Positions 16,053 through 26,002 of a stretch of 38,872 nt of DNA are shown one piece after another (the first letter of the stretch is position 1; every line of letters begins with the position of its first letter). Under the pieces are notes generated by a model. The model was not told where the DNA came from, did not search any database, and saw only the letters and a list, made by a program, of their open reading frames with translations. The stretch lies in the NCBI GenBank assembly GCA_020442475.1, contig JAGRKA010000016.1, forward strand, positions 1 to 38,872, given 5' to 3'. Origin of the DNA: Alphaproteobacteria bacterium (lineage in GTDB: Bacteria; Pseudomonadota; Alphaproteobacteria; Micavibrionales; Micavibrionaceae). The position numbers were made by a program, and so were the translations under genes.

Positions 16053-16901
16053 ATGCGGATCATGAAATTCGTCTTTTTCGGCTATGATTTTATGCTTCCC
16101 TGTATCCGCCGCTTGCAGGCCGAGGGGCACGAGCTGGTCGGTCTGATGGGTTTTGAATGTGACAATATCTTCAATTTCAATACGGGGTGTCAGGAACTCG
16201 CCAGATCATGCGGCGCGCCCTTTATTCTCTCACCTGCGCAGGATATCCATATCGAGGATTTTCTGGACCGGGGCGCGGAGGTTTTTTTCGCTGCGGGCTA
16301 TCCGTTCAAAATCCCGCCTATCGATGAAGCCCGCGCTTTCGCGCTCAATTTGCATCCGGCCTTTTTGCCAAAAGCGCGGGGAATTATGCCTGTGCCGCAT
16401 ATCATTATGAATGAGGATCAAGAGGCGGCAGGGTTGAGCTTGCACAAAATGACGCAAAAATTTGATCAGGGCGCCATCCTTTCCCGGCAAGATTTTGCGC
16501 TCTCTCCGCGTGAAACCGTTGAGACCTATAGCGCAAAAGTCGCCATCCGCGCCCCCGATATGATCGCCCGCGCTTTTGCGGATTTGCCTGCCTTGTGGGA
16601 AAACGCACAAGCCCAGAATGAAGAAGACGCCTCGTACTATCCGCCGCCGGGCGATGATATGCGCATGATGGATTGGTCAAAGAGCGTTGCCGAAATAGAC
16701 AAGACCGGGCGGGCCTTTGGCCGTTTCGGTGCGTTGGCAGCCTTTGACGGGATGCTTTGGGCTGTTTACGGCTATGATTTCTGGGAAGAGGCGCACAGCC
16801 TCATCCCCGGCACGATCGCCGCTCGCATGAGCCGCGAGATCGTTATCGCCGCAAAGGACGGGTTTATCTGTTTAAAGGATTATATTCATTTGAGCCGATA
16901 A
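16053..16901 (+). CDS. Formyltransferase-family protein (Fmt/ArnA-N-like)
   Basis: N10-formyltetrahydrofolate-dependent formyltransferase fold. The catalytic Asn-His-Asp triad is visible as Asn99 and His101 ([14 protein letters not shown]) and Asp138 (QKFDQGAI), with correct spacing. A C-terminal subdomain follows, with [22 protein letters not shown] similar to the second domain of ArnA-N/Fmt proteins (DWS, R-A). At 282 residues it is shorter than Met-tRNA formyltransferase (about 310), and the NLHPAFLP wording is that of sugar or other formyltransferases. The substrate may be an amino sugar for surface polysaccharide, which would fit the wbp genes 6 kb away, but this is inference. The start is ATG 16053 or 16062. 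It ends five bases before the stop of the convergent redoxin gene. Confidence 0.8.
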   Translation: MRIMKFVFFGYDFMLPCIRRLQAEGHELVGLMGFECDNIFNFNTGCQELARSCGAPFILSPAQDIHIEDFLDRGAEVFFAAGYPFKIPPIDEARAFALNLHPAFLPKARGIMPVPHIIMNEDQEAAGLSLHKMTQKFDQGAILSRQDFALSPRETVETYSAKVAIRAPDMIARAFADLPALWENAQAQNEEDASYYPPPGDDMRMMDWSKSVAEIDKTGRAFGRFGALAAFDGMLWAVYGYDFWEEAHSLIPGTIAARMSREIVIAAKDGFICLKDYIHLSR

Positions 16902-16906
16902 TGGCT

Positions 16907-17386
16907 CTACCCCTCACGCATCAAAGCCATTAGTTCAGCGCCAAGAATCAAATCGTGTTCGTGGCCGAATTTCTGCTTGCGCAGGCGGCCCTGCCGGTCC
17001 AGCAGGATCAGGGTCGGCGTGCCTTGCAGATTATAGCTGCGCATCGTCTTGGGCAGTGGATCGCTTTTGACGCCGGACGGTTCGTCGATTGCGACCGGGA
17101 ATTCGATTTTATATTCATGTATGAAGGCTTTGAGCGATTCCTCGCCCATCGCTTCGTGATGTTCGAAAACGCTGTGCAGGCCGATCACAGCCAGATCGCC
17201 ACCGGAAAAGGCCGCATGGACCCGGCGCGCTTGCGGGATGGAATGTTCTACGCAGCCCGGACACAGCATTTGAAAGGCGAAAATGGCGACGACCCGCCCG
17301 CGCAAAGCCTCAAGAGTTAAAGGCTCCTGTGCATTTAACCATTTATATATGCTTAGTTCGGGGGCGTCTTTAAAGGCCTGTGTCAT
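16907..17386 (-). CDS. Thioredoxin-fold redoxin with CPGC motif
   Basis: A 159-residue cytosolic thioredoxin-like/peroxiredoxin-like protein. The active-site pair is Cys42-Pro-Gly-Cys45 (QMLCPGCVEHS), and the cis-proline is Pro124 in GTPTLILLD, as in TlpA/ResA-type proteins. There is no signal peptide when the start is ATG 17386, which is supported by GGAAGGA about six bases upstream; the longer open frame to 17566 runs into the neighbouring gene and is rejected. It lies after the terminator of the AhpD-DUF operon, on the same strand, and may receive readthrough or have its own promoter. The likely role is disulfide reduction or hydroperoxide defence. Confidence 0.88.
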   Translation of the reverse strand: MTQAFKDAPELSIYKWLNAQEPLTLEALRGRVVAIFAFQMLCPGCVEHSIPQARRVHAAFSGGDLAVIGLHSVFEHHEAMGEESLKAFIHEYKIEFPVAIDEPSGVKSDPLPKTMRSYNLQGTPTLILLDRQGRLRKQKFGHEHDLILGAELMALMREG

Positions 17387-17415
17387 ATGAATGTCCTTCC
17401 GAATGCTGAAAGCGC

Positions 17416-17455
17416 TAAAAAAACGGGGCGCCCCGAATAATTCGGCACGCCCCGC
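17416..17455 (-). terminator. Rho-independent terminator after the secreted EF-hand-like gene
   Basis: Leftward, a stem CGGGGCG/CGCCCCG encloses an inner stem CCGAA/TTCGG (17424-17454) and is followed directly by seven T (17417-17423). It is a strong canonical terminator that ends the four-gene AhpD-DUF4399-DUF2024-secreted-protein operon before the redoxin gene. Confidence 0.9.
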
Positions 17456-17471
17456 TTCCTTCGATGTCAAA

Positions 17472-18218
17472 TCACTCGACCTTTCCGGGCAGGGATAGGT
17501 CGCCCGAGGCCACATCGAACACGTCAACGACACATAAAAGAGGCGCGTGCGCGCTCTCATTGACACGCAAGCCCGATGTCACGCCGTCAAAGGCAACGCC
17601 CTGAAGCTCTTTCGCATTGCGGAAGGGCACGCGGACCATGACTTCCTGTTCGTTGATCACCGGAGAATATCCGGGGCTGTCGATCAGGATCGGCAGGCCG
17701 GGCCATGTCGCAGGCAGTTTCGGCGTTGCACCAGCTGGAATGTCCTTGACCTTCAGGGCGCCTTCACCGCAAGCATCGTCGGGGACCAGCACGACCCAAT
17801 GAGAGTGCCAGACCGTACCGTCATTGCCCAGATCGCCGTCGCCATTCTCATCGAAAAGCGGCGTGTCGTCGAAATCCGGGTGCGAGGTAATTGCCATGGA
17901 CAGAATACCTTGCTCTTTTTCGAATCCAACGGCTTCGCTGTCGATCTTCGTCGGCCAGACATAAGAGAAGACATCGCTGCCTTCGAGTTTACCCGTTGGT
18001 GTCGGCTTGGATGTTCCTGCCTTCTCGCTAACGCGCATTTTGAAAGTCAGCCAGTTATCGCTGGCCTCCACATTGGCATGCACGATATCAAACGCAGCCA
18101 TCTTGGCATTGCCGGCCTGCGCGCTGATTTGATCGGCTTGAGCCGGGAATGACGCAAGCGCTGAAGACAGGAGCGCTACCGCGCCCACGCCTAAAAGTTT
18201 TTTACTAATGATCCGCAT
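17472..18218 (-). CDS. Secreted protein with EF-hand-like Ca-binding loop, function unknown
   Basis: A 248-residue exported protein: the signal peptide ends FPAQA|D near residue 28. An EF-hand-like loop DENGDGDLGNDG is at 123-134, followed at once by TVWHSHWVVLVPDDACG with two histidines and a cysteine, a possible metal site. A second cysteine is near the C-terminus (LLCVVDV). I recall similar uncharacterised proteins beside AhpD-like genes but cannot name a family. The start at 18218 is decided by AAGGAG seven bases upstream. It is the fourth gene of the operon, 33 bp after DUF2024, and is closed by the terminator at 17416-17455. Confidence 0.75.
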   Translation of the reverse strand: MRIISKKLLGVGAVALLSSALASFPAQADQISAQAGNAKMAAFDIVHANVEASDNWLTFKMRVSEKAGTSKPTPTGKLEGSDVFSYVWPTKIDSEAVGFEKEQGILSMAITSHPDFDDTPLFDENGDGDLGNDGTVWHSHWVVLVPDDACGEGALKVKDIPAGATPKLPATWPGLPILIDSPGYSPVINEQEVMVRVPFRNAKELQGVAFDGVTSGLRVNESAHAPLLCVVDVFDVASGDLSLPGKVE

Positions 18219-18251
18219 CAAATAATCTCCTTCCATGTTTTCTTTGACGGG

Positions 18252-18524
18252 TTACACAACAGGTTCCGGGCACCCTTCCATTTGAAGAATGTAATAGCCA
18301 TCCTTCTTGATGGTGCCTTGAACGACGGGGTTGGCATGCTCGGAATGGCAGTACCGGCAGTGGGATTGGTCGAGTTTTTGCGGGTCTTCACCGATCCCGG
18401 CCAGCCATTTACGCGCATATTCTAAAGCCTTGTCACCGCCGGTTCCACGTTCGACGAATACGTCGAAATGGATGACCGCGCCTTGTTTCGAGGTCGCATA
18501 AGTATCGTAAACATCTATCTGCAT
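18252..18524 (-). CDS. DUF2024 family protein
   Basis: A 90-residue cytosolic protein matching the DUF2024 pattern: it begins MQIDVYDTYATSKQG, with VIHFDVFV following, and has the central HCRYCHSEH motif (Cys56, Cys59, with His55, His60 and His63) plus Cys85. The CxxC with clustered histidines suggests a zinc or redox-active site. The family's function is unknown. It is the third gene of the operon, 36 bp after DUF4399. The RBS AAGGGAG is about ten bases before the ATG. Confidence 0.85.
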   Translation of the reverse strand: MQIDVYDTYATSKQGAVIHFDVFVERGTGGDKALEYARKWLAGIGEDPQKLDQSHCRYCHSEHANPVVQGTIKKDGYYILQMEGCPEPVV

Positions 18525-18560
18525 AGGTCTATTCTCCCTTCTTGCTCGTTTTCGCCCTGC

Positions 18561-18992
18561 TTATCGGACGTGGATCGTGATCTCGTCAGACGCTACGACC
18601 GGATTGTGCGGCACATGCGCAGGATCGGCGAAAACGAGTTGCAGCTTGTGATCCCCAGGCGGCAGATCCAACGTCGTTTCCGTCTGTCCTTTCCCAAAAT
18701 GCACGTGATGCTCGTCCGCAGGAATTCCGGTTTCTGCAATTTCCGGCGTCAGGCCCGCGTCAATGAAGAGGTGGTGGTGTCCGACATTTTCGAACACCTC
18801 ATTATCCACACCGGCGGGCGCGACACCCATGCCCTTAAGGCCGAATATAACCGTAAAGGGCGAGTGCACCGTTTGCCCGTCTTCCAGATTGACGAAATAG
18901 ACTTCCGCACCCGCCGGAGAGGGGGACTCTCCGGCAAGGGCGGGGCCTGACACAAGGCACAACGCAGTCAACAAAGTCAAAGCCGTTTTCAT
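18561..18992 (-). CDS. DUF4399 family periplasmic protein
   Basis: A 143-residue exported protein: the signal peptide ends GPALA|G at residue 20. The DUF4399 pattern is clear: VYFVNLEDGQTV, FGLKGMGVAPAGV, then GHHHLFID at 71-78, HHVHFGKGQTE and LPPGDHKLQLVFAD. The histidine-rich positions (72-74, 95-98) look like metal ligands on a beta-sandwich. Function is not established for the family; copper or other metal handling is possible. It is the second gene of the operon, 57 bp after the AhpD-like gene. The RBS is GAGG, nine bases before ATG. Confidence 0.88.
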   Translation of the reverse strand: MKTALTLLTALCLVSGPALAGESPSPAGAEVYFVNLEDGQTVHSPFTVIFGLKGMGVAPAGVDNEVFENVGHHHLFIDAGLTPEIAETGIPADEHHVHFGKGQTETTLDLPPGDHKLQLVFADPAHVPHNPVVASDEITIHVR

Positions 18993-19049
18993 TTTATAAT
19001 CCTCGGTTTCTTTCTGGCCGTTAAAGCCGTTTAGAAGAGTCCTGAAAGT

Positions 19050-19595
19050 TTACGCCGCGTTGCGCAATCCGACTTTCGGGAAATCAACCGGCACGTCGAA
19101 CGCCACATTCGTGTAGTTCGTAAAGATGTTCAACGCGACATGCGCGAGAATCTCCGCGATATCTTCGTCGCTGAAACCGGCAGCCCGAACCGCCTCGACA
19201 TCGGCTTTGGAAATGCCCGCACGGTCCTTGACGATCTTCGCGGCAAAATCCAGAGCGGCCTGCGTTTTTGGATCGGAAGAACGCCCCGCCTGCGCTGCGG
19301 CCATATCCTGTTCGCTGACGCCTGCCTTCTGGCCAAGCAGCGTATGGGCAGCCAGACAATATTCGCAGCGGTTCAGATCAGCGATCAGAACGGCAATCTG
19401 CTCGCCCAGTTGCGCACCCAGTTTACCCTTACCCAGAGCACCGAAAGAGGTCCACATACTCTCAAGAGCAGCCTCGGAATTGCCGATCGTTTTAAACATG
19501 TTCGGCACGACGCCAAACGCGCCGTTAATCTGTTCAAAAAGCTCTTTATGAGAGCCTGAGGTTTGTTCCGGGTTTACAAGCGGTAAATGTGACAT
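19050..19595 (-). CDS. Carboxymuconolactone decarboxylase / AhpD-like peroxidase
   Basis: A 181-residue AhpD-like all-helical protein. The peroxidase motif is complete: an upstream Glu (GEQIAVL), then Cys77-x2-Cys80-x3-His84 in RCEYCLAAH, as in AhpD alkylhydroperoxidases. In that family the two cysteines reduce peroxides or recycle a partner peroxiredoxin. The rest (EILAHVALNIFTNYTNVAFDVPVDFPKV) matches the common CMD form seen in stress operons, so I do not call it a true decarboxylase. It is the first gene of a four-gene operon and lies under a consensus promoter with two operator-like sites, divergent from a MarR regulator, which implies redox or toxic-compound induction. Confidence 0.92.
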   Translation of the reverse strand: MSHLPLVNPEQTSGSHKELFEQINGAFGVVPNMFKTIGNSEAALESMWTSFGALGKGKLGAQLGEQIAVLIADLNRCEYCLAAHTLLGQKAGVSEQDMAAAQAGRSSDPKTQAALDFAAKIVKDRAGISKADVEAVRAAGFSDEDIAEILAHVALNIFTNYTNVAFDVPVDFPKVGLRNAA

Positions 19596-19627
19596 AGTAA
19601 AAGCCTTTCATTTCTGATTTTACCTAT

Positions 19628-19648
19628 TAGTTTGGATGCCAAACTGTA
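19628..19648. promoter_or_regulatory. Operator-like palindrome 1 (probable MarR site)
   Basis: A perfect inverted repeat AGTTTGG-atg-CCAAACT inside a 21-bp site that begins TAG and ends GTA. It lies immediately downstream of the predicted transcription start of the AhpD operon, a position for repression. It matches site 2 at 16 of 21 positions. Confidence 0.7.
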
Positions 19649-19655
19649 TAAGGTC

Positions 19656-19685
19656 AGTATATAGCACAAAAAAAATGATTGTCAA
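19656..19685 (-). promoter_or_regulatory. Consensus sigma-70 promoter of the AhpD operon
   Basis: Leftward, TTGACA (19680-19685) is followed after 18 bases by TATACT (19656-19661). The predicted start is near 19649. The two operator-like sites bracket it, one just beyond the start point and one just upstream of the -35 box. Confidence 0.8.
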
Positions 19686-19687
19686 TA

Positions 19688-19708
19688 TAGTTTAGATACG
19701 ATACTATA
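19688..19708. promoter_or_regulatory. Operator-like palindrome 2 (probable MarR site)
   Basis: A second 21-bp site (TAGTTTAGATAC then GATACTATA) related to site 1, with a less perfect dyad (5 of 7 inner pairs). Its centre is exactly 60 bp from that of site 1. It ends five bases before the MarR start codon, so it may serve autoregulation. Confidence 0.6.
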
Positions 19709-19713
19709 AAAAG

Positions 19714-20283
19714 ATGATGAGTGATGTTCGTATATGGTTAGACCGTCTTTCGTCCCTGCATAAGAGCCAGATGCGTAAAGCAGCCTGTGCGGCAGGGATG
19801 CAACTGGTGCATCTGGAGATCCTGCAATATCTGTCCATGTGCAACAGATATTCGAACACAGCACAGGCGCTCGGCGAATATCTGGGCCAGACCAAGGGCA
19901 GCCTCTCTCAAAGCCTCGCCTTTATGGAAGAGGCCGGTTACATAGAGCGCAAACCCGACCCGGTGGACCGGCGTTATGCGCGGCTCTTTCTGACAAAAGA
20001 AGGAAAAGCGCTTCTGAAGCGGATCGACTCGGGCAAAATTCTTGCGCCCGATTTCCCGGAAGATGACGCCGCCGTAGAAATGATCCAGCGCCTCCTGTCC
20101 GACTGGCAAAGTCATAACGGTTTAAAAAGTTTCGGCCAGTGCAAATCCTGTCGCTTTAACAAAACAGTAGATGGCGGACGCTCCCAGTGCATGCTCACCG
20201 GGGAAGCCCTCTCTAAAAGCGATGTCCGGAAAATCTGCCGGGAACATGAATTTTCTAGTACGGCCTCTGCACCCCTATCCTGA
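19714..20283 (+). CDS. MarR-family regulator with C-terminal four-cysteine cluster
   Basis: A 189-residue winged-helix regulator. The MarR core (about 10-135) has the recognition helix region ALGEYLGQTKGSLSQSLAF and the wing DPVDRRYARLFLT. Beyond the core is an extra domain with Cys143-x2-Cys146-x12-Cys159-x15-Cys175 followed by REH (GQCKSCRFNK, QCMLTGEAL, KICREHEF), suited to bind zinc or an iron-sulfur cluster. Cys25 and Cys43 are additional. It is divergent from the AhpD-like operon, and two operator-like palindromes lie between them, so it probably represses that operon and itself and senses redox state or metal. The start is ATG 19714 or 19717; the RBS is poor (AAAAAG). Confidence 0.88.
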   Translation: MMSDVRIWLDRLSSLHKSQMRKAACAAGMQLVHLEILQYLSMCNRYSNTAQALGEYLGQTKGSLSQSLAFMEEAGYIERKPDPVDRRYARLFLTKEGKALLKRIDSGKILAPDFPEDDAAVEMIQRLLSDWQSHNGLKSFGQCKSCRFNKTVDGGRSQCMLTGEALSKSDVRKICREHEFSSTASAPLS

Positions 20284-20345
20284 CCCTGAAGCAACTCTAA
20301 ATCCCCGCTTGCGCCGCTCTGTGCACAGGCGTAATCTCTTTCGCG

Positions 20346-21365
20346 ATGAAGACGATACTGATTACAGGCGCGGCAGGGTTTATCGGCTACCACACAGTAA
20401 AAAGACTGTGCCGGGAGGGCGGTTTCAAGCTTATCGGGATTGACAATCTCAACGCCTATTACGACCCTGCGCTCAAGCGCGCGCGACTGGGCGATCTGGG
20501 AACACCGGAAAACTTCACCTTCCATGAGCTGGATCTGGCCGACCGGGAAGGGATGGAGGCCCTTTTTGCCAACACAAAGCCGGATATCGTCCTGAATTTC
20601 GCGGCGCAAGCCGGTGTGCGCTATTCGCTGGATCATCCGCACGATTATGTGCGCAGCAATCTGGACGGTTTCATGAATGTTCTTGAAGGCTGCCGGAATC
20701 ACGGCACCGGGCACCTGATCTTTGCCTCCTCTTCATCCGTTTACGGTGCAAACGGCAAAATCCCGTTTTCCGTCCATGACCCGGTCGATCATCCGGTCAG
20801 CCTGTACGCTGCAACCAAAAAAGCCGGAGAGCTGATGGCGCATTCCTATGCGCATCTGTACCGCCTGCCTTGTACGGGTTTGCGCTTTTTTACCGTTTAC
20901 GGCCCGTGGGGGCGTCCGGACATGGCCTATTACAAATTCGCGGAGGCTATGCGCGCCGGAAAGCCTATTGAGGTTTATAATCACGGCGATATGAGGCGTG
21001 ATTTCACCTATATAGACGACATCGTCGAAGCGCTGATCCGCCTTATCAAAAAAGACCCGCCGCAGCCGGACCCGGACTGGAATGCCTTGACGCCAGACCC
21101 GGCCAGCAGCAACGCACCCTACCGGCTTTATAATATCGGGAATAACAGGCCTGAAAAGCTGACGGACATGATTGCGTTTCTCGAAGAGGCGCTTGGCGAA
21201 AAAGCGCACAAAACCTTCCTCCCCATGCAGCCCGGCGATGTCTATGAGACTTTCGCGGATGTAGACGATCTTGAAAAAGCAGTTGGTTTTAGGCCCGAAA
21301 CATCCCTGAAGGACGGCCTCTCACGCTTTGTTGAATGGTACGACGCATATTGTGGCCATTCATAA
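20346..21365 (+). CDS. UDP-glucuronate epimerase-like NAD-dependent epimerase (CapI/LpsL-like)
   Basis: Extended short-chain dehydrogenase/reductase. The NAD motif TGAAGFIG is at residues 7-14, the catalytic Tyr154 and Lys158 are in YAATKK, and the serine stretch ASSSSVYG is at 128-134. Features of the UDP-glucuronate 4-epimerase group are present: GIDNLNAYYDPALKRARL, RFFTVYGPWGRPDMA, and the late insertion after IRLIKKDPPQPDPDW. The length of 339 residues is normal. The product, UDP-galacturonate, would feed surface polysaccharide, consistent with wbp genes and a GT9 elsewhere in the window. It follows marR by 62 bp on the same strand but is probably functionally separate. A partial repeat lies in the convergent gap after it. 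Confidence 0.88.
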   Translation: MKTILITGAAGFIGYHTVKRLCREGGFKLIGIDNLNAYYDPALKRARLGDLGTPENFTFHELDLADREGMEALFANTKPDIVLNFAAQAGVRYSLDHPHDYVRSNLDGFMNVLEGCRNHGTGHLIFASSSSVYGANGKIPFSVHDPVDHPVSLYAATKKAGELMAHSYAHLYRLPCTGLRFFTVYGPWGRPDMAYYKFAEAMRAGKPIEVYNHGDMRRDFTYIDDIVEALIRLIKKDPPQPDPDWNALTPDPASSNAPYRLYNIGNNRPEKLTDMIAFLEEALGEKAHKTFLPMQPGDVYETFADVDDLEKAVGFRPETSLKDGLSRFVEWYDAYCGHS

Positions 21366-21374
21366 GCTGGCGCA

Positions 21375-21429
21375 GCAATCCGGCACTGGAACTGGATTGC
21401 CGCGCTCCCGTTGGTTGCTCGCAACGATG
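21375..21429. repeat. Degenerate partial copy of the 2676-2779 element
   Basis: GCAATCC is followed later by CTGGATTGCCGCGCTCCCG, GTTGCTCGC and GATG, closely matching the right part of the element at 2676-2779 (CTGGATCGCCACGCTCCCG, GTCGCTCGC, GATG). The left terminal arm is missing. It is again in a convergent gap. Confidence 0.65.
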
Positions 21430-21472
21430 TTCTTTCGAATCAATTACATGAGCTTGGCTATATCAGAACTGC

Positions 21473-24199
<2,727 letters not shown>

Positions 24200-24264
24200 C
24201 GAAAAAATCTCCTCAAAGCCAGTATCCACGGTGATTTAGCATATATAAACCCGGAAAGGAAACC

Positions 24265-24969
24265 CTAATCGTCGCTCTTTTCTTCCCGTACGAGCGCAAG
24301 GCCTACGTCTCCGCAGGAAGAGCGCAATTCGGCCCCTACCGGCAGCGCATTGATTGGGACTGTTTGTAGGTGTTTTTTCCCTAATCCACGGTAATGCATT
24401 CGTGCGGTAAGTTCTTGCCCGACATAGCAGCCCTTATCGTAGCTGACCCCGTTCAGCCGGTCGATATGCCCCTCATCCAGTGTTGATTTTTCAGGGGTAA
24501 GGTCACGGCTGCCGTCCGGGATCGTCAGGCCGATTCGCTGCCGGTCCCATGCTTCAAAGGCGCGTTCTTCCAGCTCTGCCGGTTTTTCGAAGCTTCTACG
24601 GCCCATCTCCATATGGCGGGGGTCGGGAAGGCCGAGGTTATTTTCACCGAAAACAGCGTAAACCGGAGAGTTTTCCTCTACCGAAATTTGTACATCTGCG
24701 CGCAGCCGGTACTTCAGGAGCCGCTCATAAAGATCGCGCGCACGTACTCCGCCCTCACAATCGAGCAGGAGGAAATTTTCGCCCTCATGGATAAAAAAAT
24801 CATGCAGAAATTTACCCTGCGGCGTCAGGAGGCAGGCATAGAGAATCACGCCGGGTTTAAGCAGGCCTATATCGTTTGTGATTAGCCCTTGTAAAAAGGC
24901 GTGCCTGTCTTGGCCTTCAATATGGATCAGGCCGCGATTTTTAAGGGTGACAAAGAAAGGGTTGGGCAT
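24265..24969 (-). CDS. ygfZ: Folate-binding protein YgfZ (Fe-S/tRNA modification maintenance)
   Basis: Member of the YgfZ/GcvT-like family that uses folate and helps maintain Fe-S enzymes such as MiaB. The diagnostic motif KGCYVGQE with Cys181 is at residues 179-186, followed by the usual LTARMHYRG. The N-terminal HAFLQGLITNDI segment is also characteristic. At 234 residues it is shorter than E. coli YgfZ (326), as in many alphaproteobacterial homologues, which end soon after the motif. Only 29 bp separate its start codon from that of the divergent glycosyltransferase gene, so the promoters must overlap each other or the coding regions. Confidence 0.92.
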   Translation of the reverse strand: MPNPFFVTLKNRGLIHIEGQDRHAFLQGLITNDIGLLKPGVILYACLLTPQGKFLHDFFIHEGENFLLLDCEGGVRARDLYERLLKYRLRADVQISVEENSPVYAVFGENNLGLPDPRHMEMGRRSFEKPAELEERAFEAWDRQRIGLTIPDGSRDLTPEKSTLDEGHIDRLNGVSYDKGCYVGQELTARMHYRGLGKKHLQTVPINALPVGAELRSSCGDVGLALVREEKSDD

Positions 24970-24998
24970 TTGGCGCGTTCACAGTTAAAAAAGAGCGT

Positions 24999-25970
24999 AT
25001 GAAGATCTTGTTTATCACATCCAGCCGGATTGGCGATGCCGTTTTATCGACCGGCCTTTTGGACAAGATGGTCCGCGATCATCCCGAAAGCAAAGTCACA
25101 ATCGCTTGCGGGCCGCTGGTCGTTTCGCTCTTCGAAGGATGTCCGCAAGTTCAAAAAATTATTCCGCTTAAAAAGGAAAAACATAACGCGCACTGGCTCA
25201 AGCTGTGGAAGCAGGTTGCCGGGACGCGCTGGGATATGGTTGTGGATTTAAGGGATTCAGCCGTCTCCCGTCTGATTTTCGCCCGCAAGCGCCATATTTT
25301 CGGGAAGCATATTGATAAGGCGCTGCACAAGGTTGAACAAAATGCTGCTGTGATGGGGCTGTCCGCCGCACCGCCTGCGCCGTGCCTCTGGTTTACGGGG
25401 GCGCAGGCTGAAAAGGCCGAATCGCTCATTCCGCGCGGTACGGGTAAGGTTCTGGGCGTTGGCCCGACGGCGAACTGGATCGGCAAGACCTGGCCGGTCG
25501 AGCGTTTTATCGAGATTGTTCGCTTTATGACAGAGGAGGGCGGCCCGATGGAGGGCGCGCATGTGGCTGTTTTCGGCGCGCCGGGTGAAGAGGCGGACGC
25601 TTACCGGCTATTCGAGACGATCCCGGAAGAGCGCAGGCTGGACCTGATCGCGAAAGGTTCTCCCGGAGAGGCGGCGGCGGCCCTCTCGCGCTGCGACTTT
25701 TATATCGGAAACGATTCCGGGCTGATGCATTGCGCGGCGGCGGCGGGGGTGCCGACAATCGGCCTGTTCGGTGCGAGCTATCCGCATATTTATCGCCCGT
25801 GGGGAACGCATGTGGATTATGTGCGCACGCCTGAAAGCTTTGATGAATTAACGGATTTTGAGGGCTATGATCCGAAAACGCTGGACCGCAGCCTTATGAC
25901 TTCCCTCAGTGTCGATACGGTCAAAACCAAAATCACGGATATGCTGAAGACCCGCGCCGCAGCAGCTTAA
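24999..25970 (+). CDS. Glycosyltransferase family 9 (heptosyltransferase-like)
   Basis: GT-B fold glycosyltransferase of family 9, the family of LPS heptosyltransferases I and II. SSRIGDAVLSTGLLDKM near the N-terminus is the typical opening, and GNDSGLMHCAAAAGVPTIGL in the C-terminal half is the nucleotide-sugar binding and catalytic region (Asp and His near residues 233-240). A VGPTANWIGKTWP segment corresponds to the GA/K-W pattern for ADP-heptose binding. The length of 323 residues is normal. Acceptor and donor cannot be decided here; LPS core synthesis is likely. It is divergent from ygfZ. Confidence 0.9.
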   Translation: MKILFITSSRIGDAVLSTGLLDKMVRDHPESKVTIACGPLVVSLFEGCPQVQKIIPLKKEKHNAHWLKLWKQVAGTRWDMVVDLRDSAVSRLIFARKRHIFGKHIDKALHKVEQNAAVMGLSAAPPAPCLWFTGAQAEKAESLIPRGTGKVLGVGPTANWIGKTWPVERFIEIVRFMTEEGGPMEGAHVAVFGAPGEEADAYRLFETIPEERRLDLIAKGSPGEAAAALSRCDFYIGNDSGLMHCAAAAGVPTIGLFGASYPHIYRPWGTHVDYVRTPESFDELTDFEGYDPKTLDRSLMTSLSVDTVKTKITDMLKTRAAAA

Positions 25971-26002
25971 GTTTTATTGTTTTTTAAACGGTAAGGCTAC
26001 GC

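Noticed and set aside
17387..17566. N-terminal extension of the redoxin gene
   Set aside because: It would run through the terminator and into the 3' end of the upstream gene; the internal ATG at 17386 has a good RBS.
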